From Actinomycetota bacterium (GTDB lineage: Bacteria > Actinomycetota > Thermoleophilia > Solirubrobacterales > Solirubrobacteraceae), in contig VAXS01000139.1 of assembly GCA_005883255.1 (NCBI GenBank), forward strand, positions 1-6,733: a stretch of DNA of 6,733 bases, in the 5' to 3' direction. Both the position numbers and the translations under genes were made by a program. Below the pieces are notes generated by a model. It searched no databases, was not told the origin of the DNA, and saw only the letters and a list, made by a program, of their open reading frames with translations. This document shows, in pieces, positions 5,780 to 6,733 of the stretch (position 1 is the first letter of the stretch; every line of letters begins with the position of its first letter).

Positions 5780-6562
5780 TCAGGCCACGAGCTCGTCCAC
5801 CAGGTCCGCGATCGAGTCGACGATCCGGGCCGCCCGGTAGGGGAAGCGCTCGGCCTCGGTGCGGGTGGTCACGCCGGTGAGGACGAGGATCGTCTCCAGG
5901 CCCGCCTCCAGGCCGGCGACGATGTCGGTGTCCATCCGGTCGCCGATCATCGCCGTGTGCTCGGAGTGGGCGGCCAGCTCGTTGAGCGCCGAGCGCATCA
6001 TCAGCGGGTTCGGCTTGCCCACGAAGTACGGGGCCACCCCGGTCGCCCGGCTGATCAGCGCCGCCACCGCCCCAGTGGCCGGAAGCGGGCCCGAGGTGGT
6101 GGGGCCGATGGGGTCCGGGTTGGTGGCGATGAACCGCGATCCCCCGTCGATGAGCCGGATGGCGCGCGTGATGCGCTCGAAGCTGTAGGTCCGGGTCTCA
6201 CCGAGCACCACGTAGTCGGGGCTGCGCTCGGTCATCGTGTAGCCGGCCTGGTGCAGCGCCGTGGTCAGGCCCGCCTCGCCGATCACGAACGCGGTGCCGC
6301 CGGGGCGCTGGTCCTGGAGGAAGTCGGCGGTGGCCAGCGCCGACGTCCAGATCGCCTCCTCGGGCACATCCAGCCCGCCGGCCCGCAGCCGGGCGGCGAG
6401 GTCCCGGCGGGTGTAGGTCGAGTTGTTGGTGAGGACCAGGAAGGGCAGGTCGAGCTTGCGCAGACGCGCCAGGAAGCGCTCGGCGCCCGGGATCGCCACC
6501 TCCTCGTGCACGAGCACGCCGTCCATGTCCATCAGCCAGGCGGACTGCGTGAGCCGCGTCAC
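5780..6562 (-). CDS. HAD-IIA (NagD-like) family phosphatase
   Basis: A 260-residue cytoplasmic, Mg-dependent phosphatase that works through an aspartyl-phosphate. Seen: motif I DMDGVL with nucleophile Asp12 and acid/base Asp14, motif II LTNNS (44-48, Thr45), the class IIA cap between motifs II and III including ETRTYSFE (122-129) and ATNPDPIGP (146-154), motif III Lys183 in GKPNP, and motif IV GDRMDTD (207-213) with Asp208 and Asp213. The close wording ([25 protein letters not shown]) resembles HAD-IIA proteins common in actinobacteria. GTG at 6562 is chosen because the next in-frame ATGs (M11, M13) fall inside motif I. A -10-like element ends 6 bases upstream, so the mRNA may be leaderless. 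Mycobacterial Rv1692 of this superfamily hydrolyses glycerol 3-phosphate and mammalian PGP handles phosphoglycolate or glycerol 3-phosphate. Given the kinase and dehydrogenase nearby, glycerol 3-phosphate is a fair but unproven guess. Confidence 0.92.
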   Translation of the reverse strand: MTRLTQSAWLMDMDGVLVHEEVAIPGAERFLARLRKLDLPFLVLTNNSTYTRRDLAARLRAGGLDVPEEAIWTSALATADFLQDQRPGGTAFVIGEAGLTTALHQAGYTMTERSPDYVVLGETRTYSFERITRAIRLIDGGSRFIATNPDPIGPTTSGPLPATGAVAALISRATGVAPYFVGKPNPLMMRSALNELAAHSEHTAMIGDRMDTDIVAGLEAGLETILVLTGVTTRTEAERFPYRAARIVDSIADLVDELVA

Positions 6563-6568
6563 CGGCCC

Positions 6569-6574
6569 AGCCTA
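6569..6574 (-). promoter_or_regulatory. -10 element of a probable leaderless promoter for the HAD phosphatase
   Basis: TAGGCT on the minus strand matches TANNNT, and 6 bases separate it from the GTG start. No -35 is recognisable at the expected place, which is occupied by GC-only sequence. The same layout is seen before the kinase and reductase genes, which adds some support. Confidence 0.35.
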
Positions 6575-6575
6575 T

Positions 6576-6596
6576 CCGCGCCGCGCGCGGCCGCGG
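6576..6596 (-). terminator. GC-only hairpin just after the VOC gene stop, possible terminator
   Basis: Outer arms CCGCG (6576-6580) and CGCGG (6592-6596) are complementary and enclose a self-complementary CCGCGCGCGG (6581-6590), giving a stem with one bulged base. It begins directly after the TAG of the VOC gene and ends just before the -10 of the phosphatase gene. No U-tract follows, so it is not a canonical intrinsic terminator, and in sequence this GC-rich such symmetry can arise by chance. Confidence 0.25.
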
Positions 6597-6733
6597 CTAG
6601 CGCTCCTGCAGCACCGAGAGCAGATTGCCGGCGGGATCCTTGAACCAGGCGATGTACGGACCCCCTCCGCGGTTGATCCCCCGTTCGTCCTGCTCGAAGC
6701 CGTCGTAGCGCTCGAAGCGCACCCCCCGCGCGG
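6597..6733 (-). CDS. VOC (glyoxalase/bleomycin-resistance fold) protein, C-terminal fragment
   Basis: Only the last 44 codons and the TAG stop are in the window; the gene continues past the right edge. The fragment contains [15 protein letters not shown] and [16 protein letters not shown], the final beta strands of a vicinal-oxygen-chelate module. In glyoxalase I the DPxGN turn is followed after two residues by a metal-binding Glu (DPDGYKIE in E. coli GloA); here that position is Ser (DPAGNLLS). This makes a glyoxalase I reaction unlikely and fits the many uncharacterised VOC proteins lacking that ligand. No substrate can be assigned. It is on the same strand as the phosphatase gene, 34 bases upstream of its start. 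Confidence 0.8.
   Translation of the reverse strand, partial: ARGVRFERYDGFEQDERGINRGGGPYIAWFKDPAGNLLSVLQER

Noticed and set aside
1..6733. Search for mobile elements, CRISPR arrays, RNA genes and defence or toxin-antitoxin genes
   Set aside because: No transposase or integrase motifs, spaced repeats, tRNA-like folds or nuclease/toxin motifs were seen; the genes are ordinary metabolic and membrane proteins.

Overview
The window comes from a very GC-rich bacterium. Codons are strongly GC-biased at the third position, genes are densely packed with 4- and 11-base overlaps, and start codons include GTG and TTG. Three genes appear to be transcribed as leaderless mRNAs. A wax ester/triacylglycerol synthase family acyltransferase together with an actinobacterial-type HAD-IIA phosphatase points to a high-GC actinobacterium. 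The Thermoleophilia/Solirubrobacterales are a plausible home, but that placement is inference only.

Layout from left to right. (1) Positions 1-2693, minus strand: a two-gene operon. A glycerol-kinase-like FGGY kinase comes first in transcription, followed through an ATGA overlap by a GlpA-like FAD dehydrogenase, whose C-terminal iron-sulfur domain is cut by the window edge. (2) Positions 2694-2776: an 83-base divergent promoter region. It has a leaderless-type -10 element on each side and a 21-base palindrome that could be a repressor operator. (3) Positions 2777-5291, plus strand: a geranylgeranyl-reductase-family flavoprotein overlapping by 11 bases a WS/DGAT-type acyltransferase, which starts at TTG. 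(4) Positions 5288-5713, minus strand: a four-helix membrane protein of unknown function, convergent with the acyltransferase. The two genes share the palindrome CTAG as both stop codons. A perfect 14-base tandem repeat sets the reading frame of its tail. (5) Positions 5780-6562, minus strand: a HAD-IIA (NagD-like) phosphatase. (6) Positions 6597-6733, minus strand: the C-terminal end of a VOC/glyoxalase-fold protein.

A common theme is glycerol and lipid metabolism. The kinase would make glycerol 3-phosphate and the dehydrogenase would oxidise it to dihydroxyacetone phosphate. The HAD phosphatase belongs to a superfamily that includes a mycobacterial glycerol-3-phosphate phosphatase. The acyltransferase would put acyl chains on diacylglycerol or a fatty alcohol, and the reductase would saturate an isoprenoid chain. 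Only the two overlapping pairs (kinase/dehydrogenase and reductase/acyltransferase) have direct operon evidence.

I see no mobile element, CRISPR array, tRNA, rRNA or defence system, and every stretch longer than 100 bases is coding. The points most worth a second look are the palindrome in the divergent promoter, the reductase-acyltransferase overlap, the loss of the glycerol-binding arginine in the kinase, and the frame-setting tandem repeat at the convergent 3' ends.
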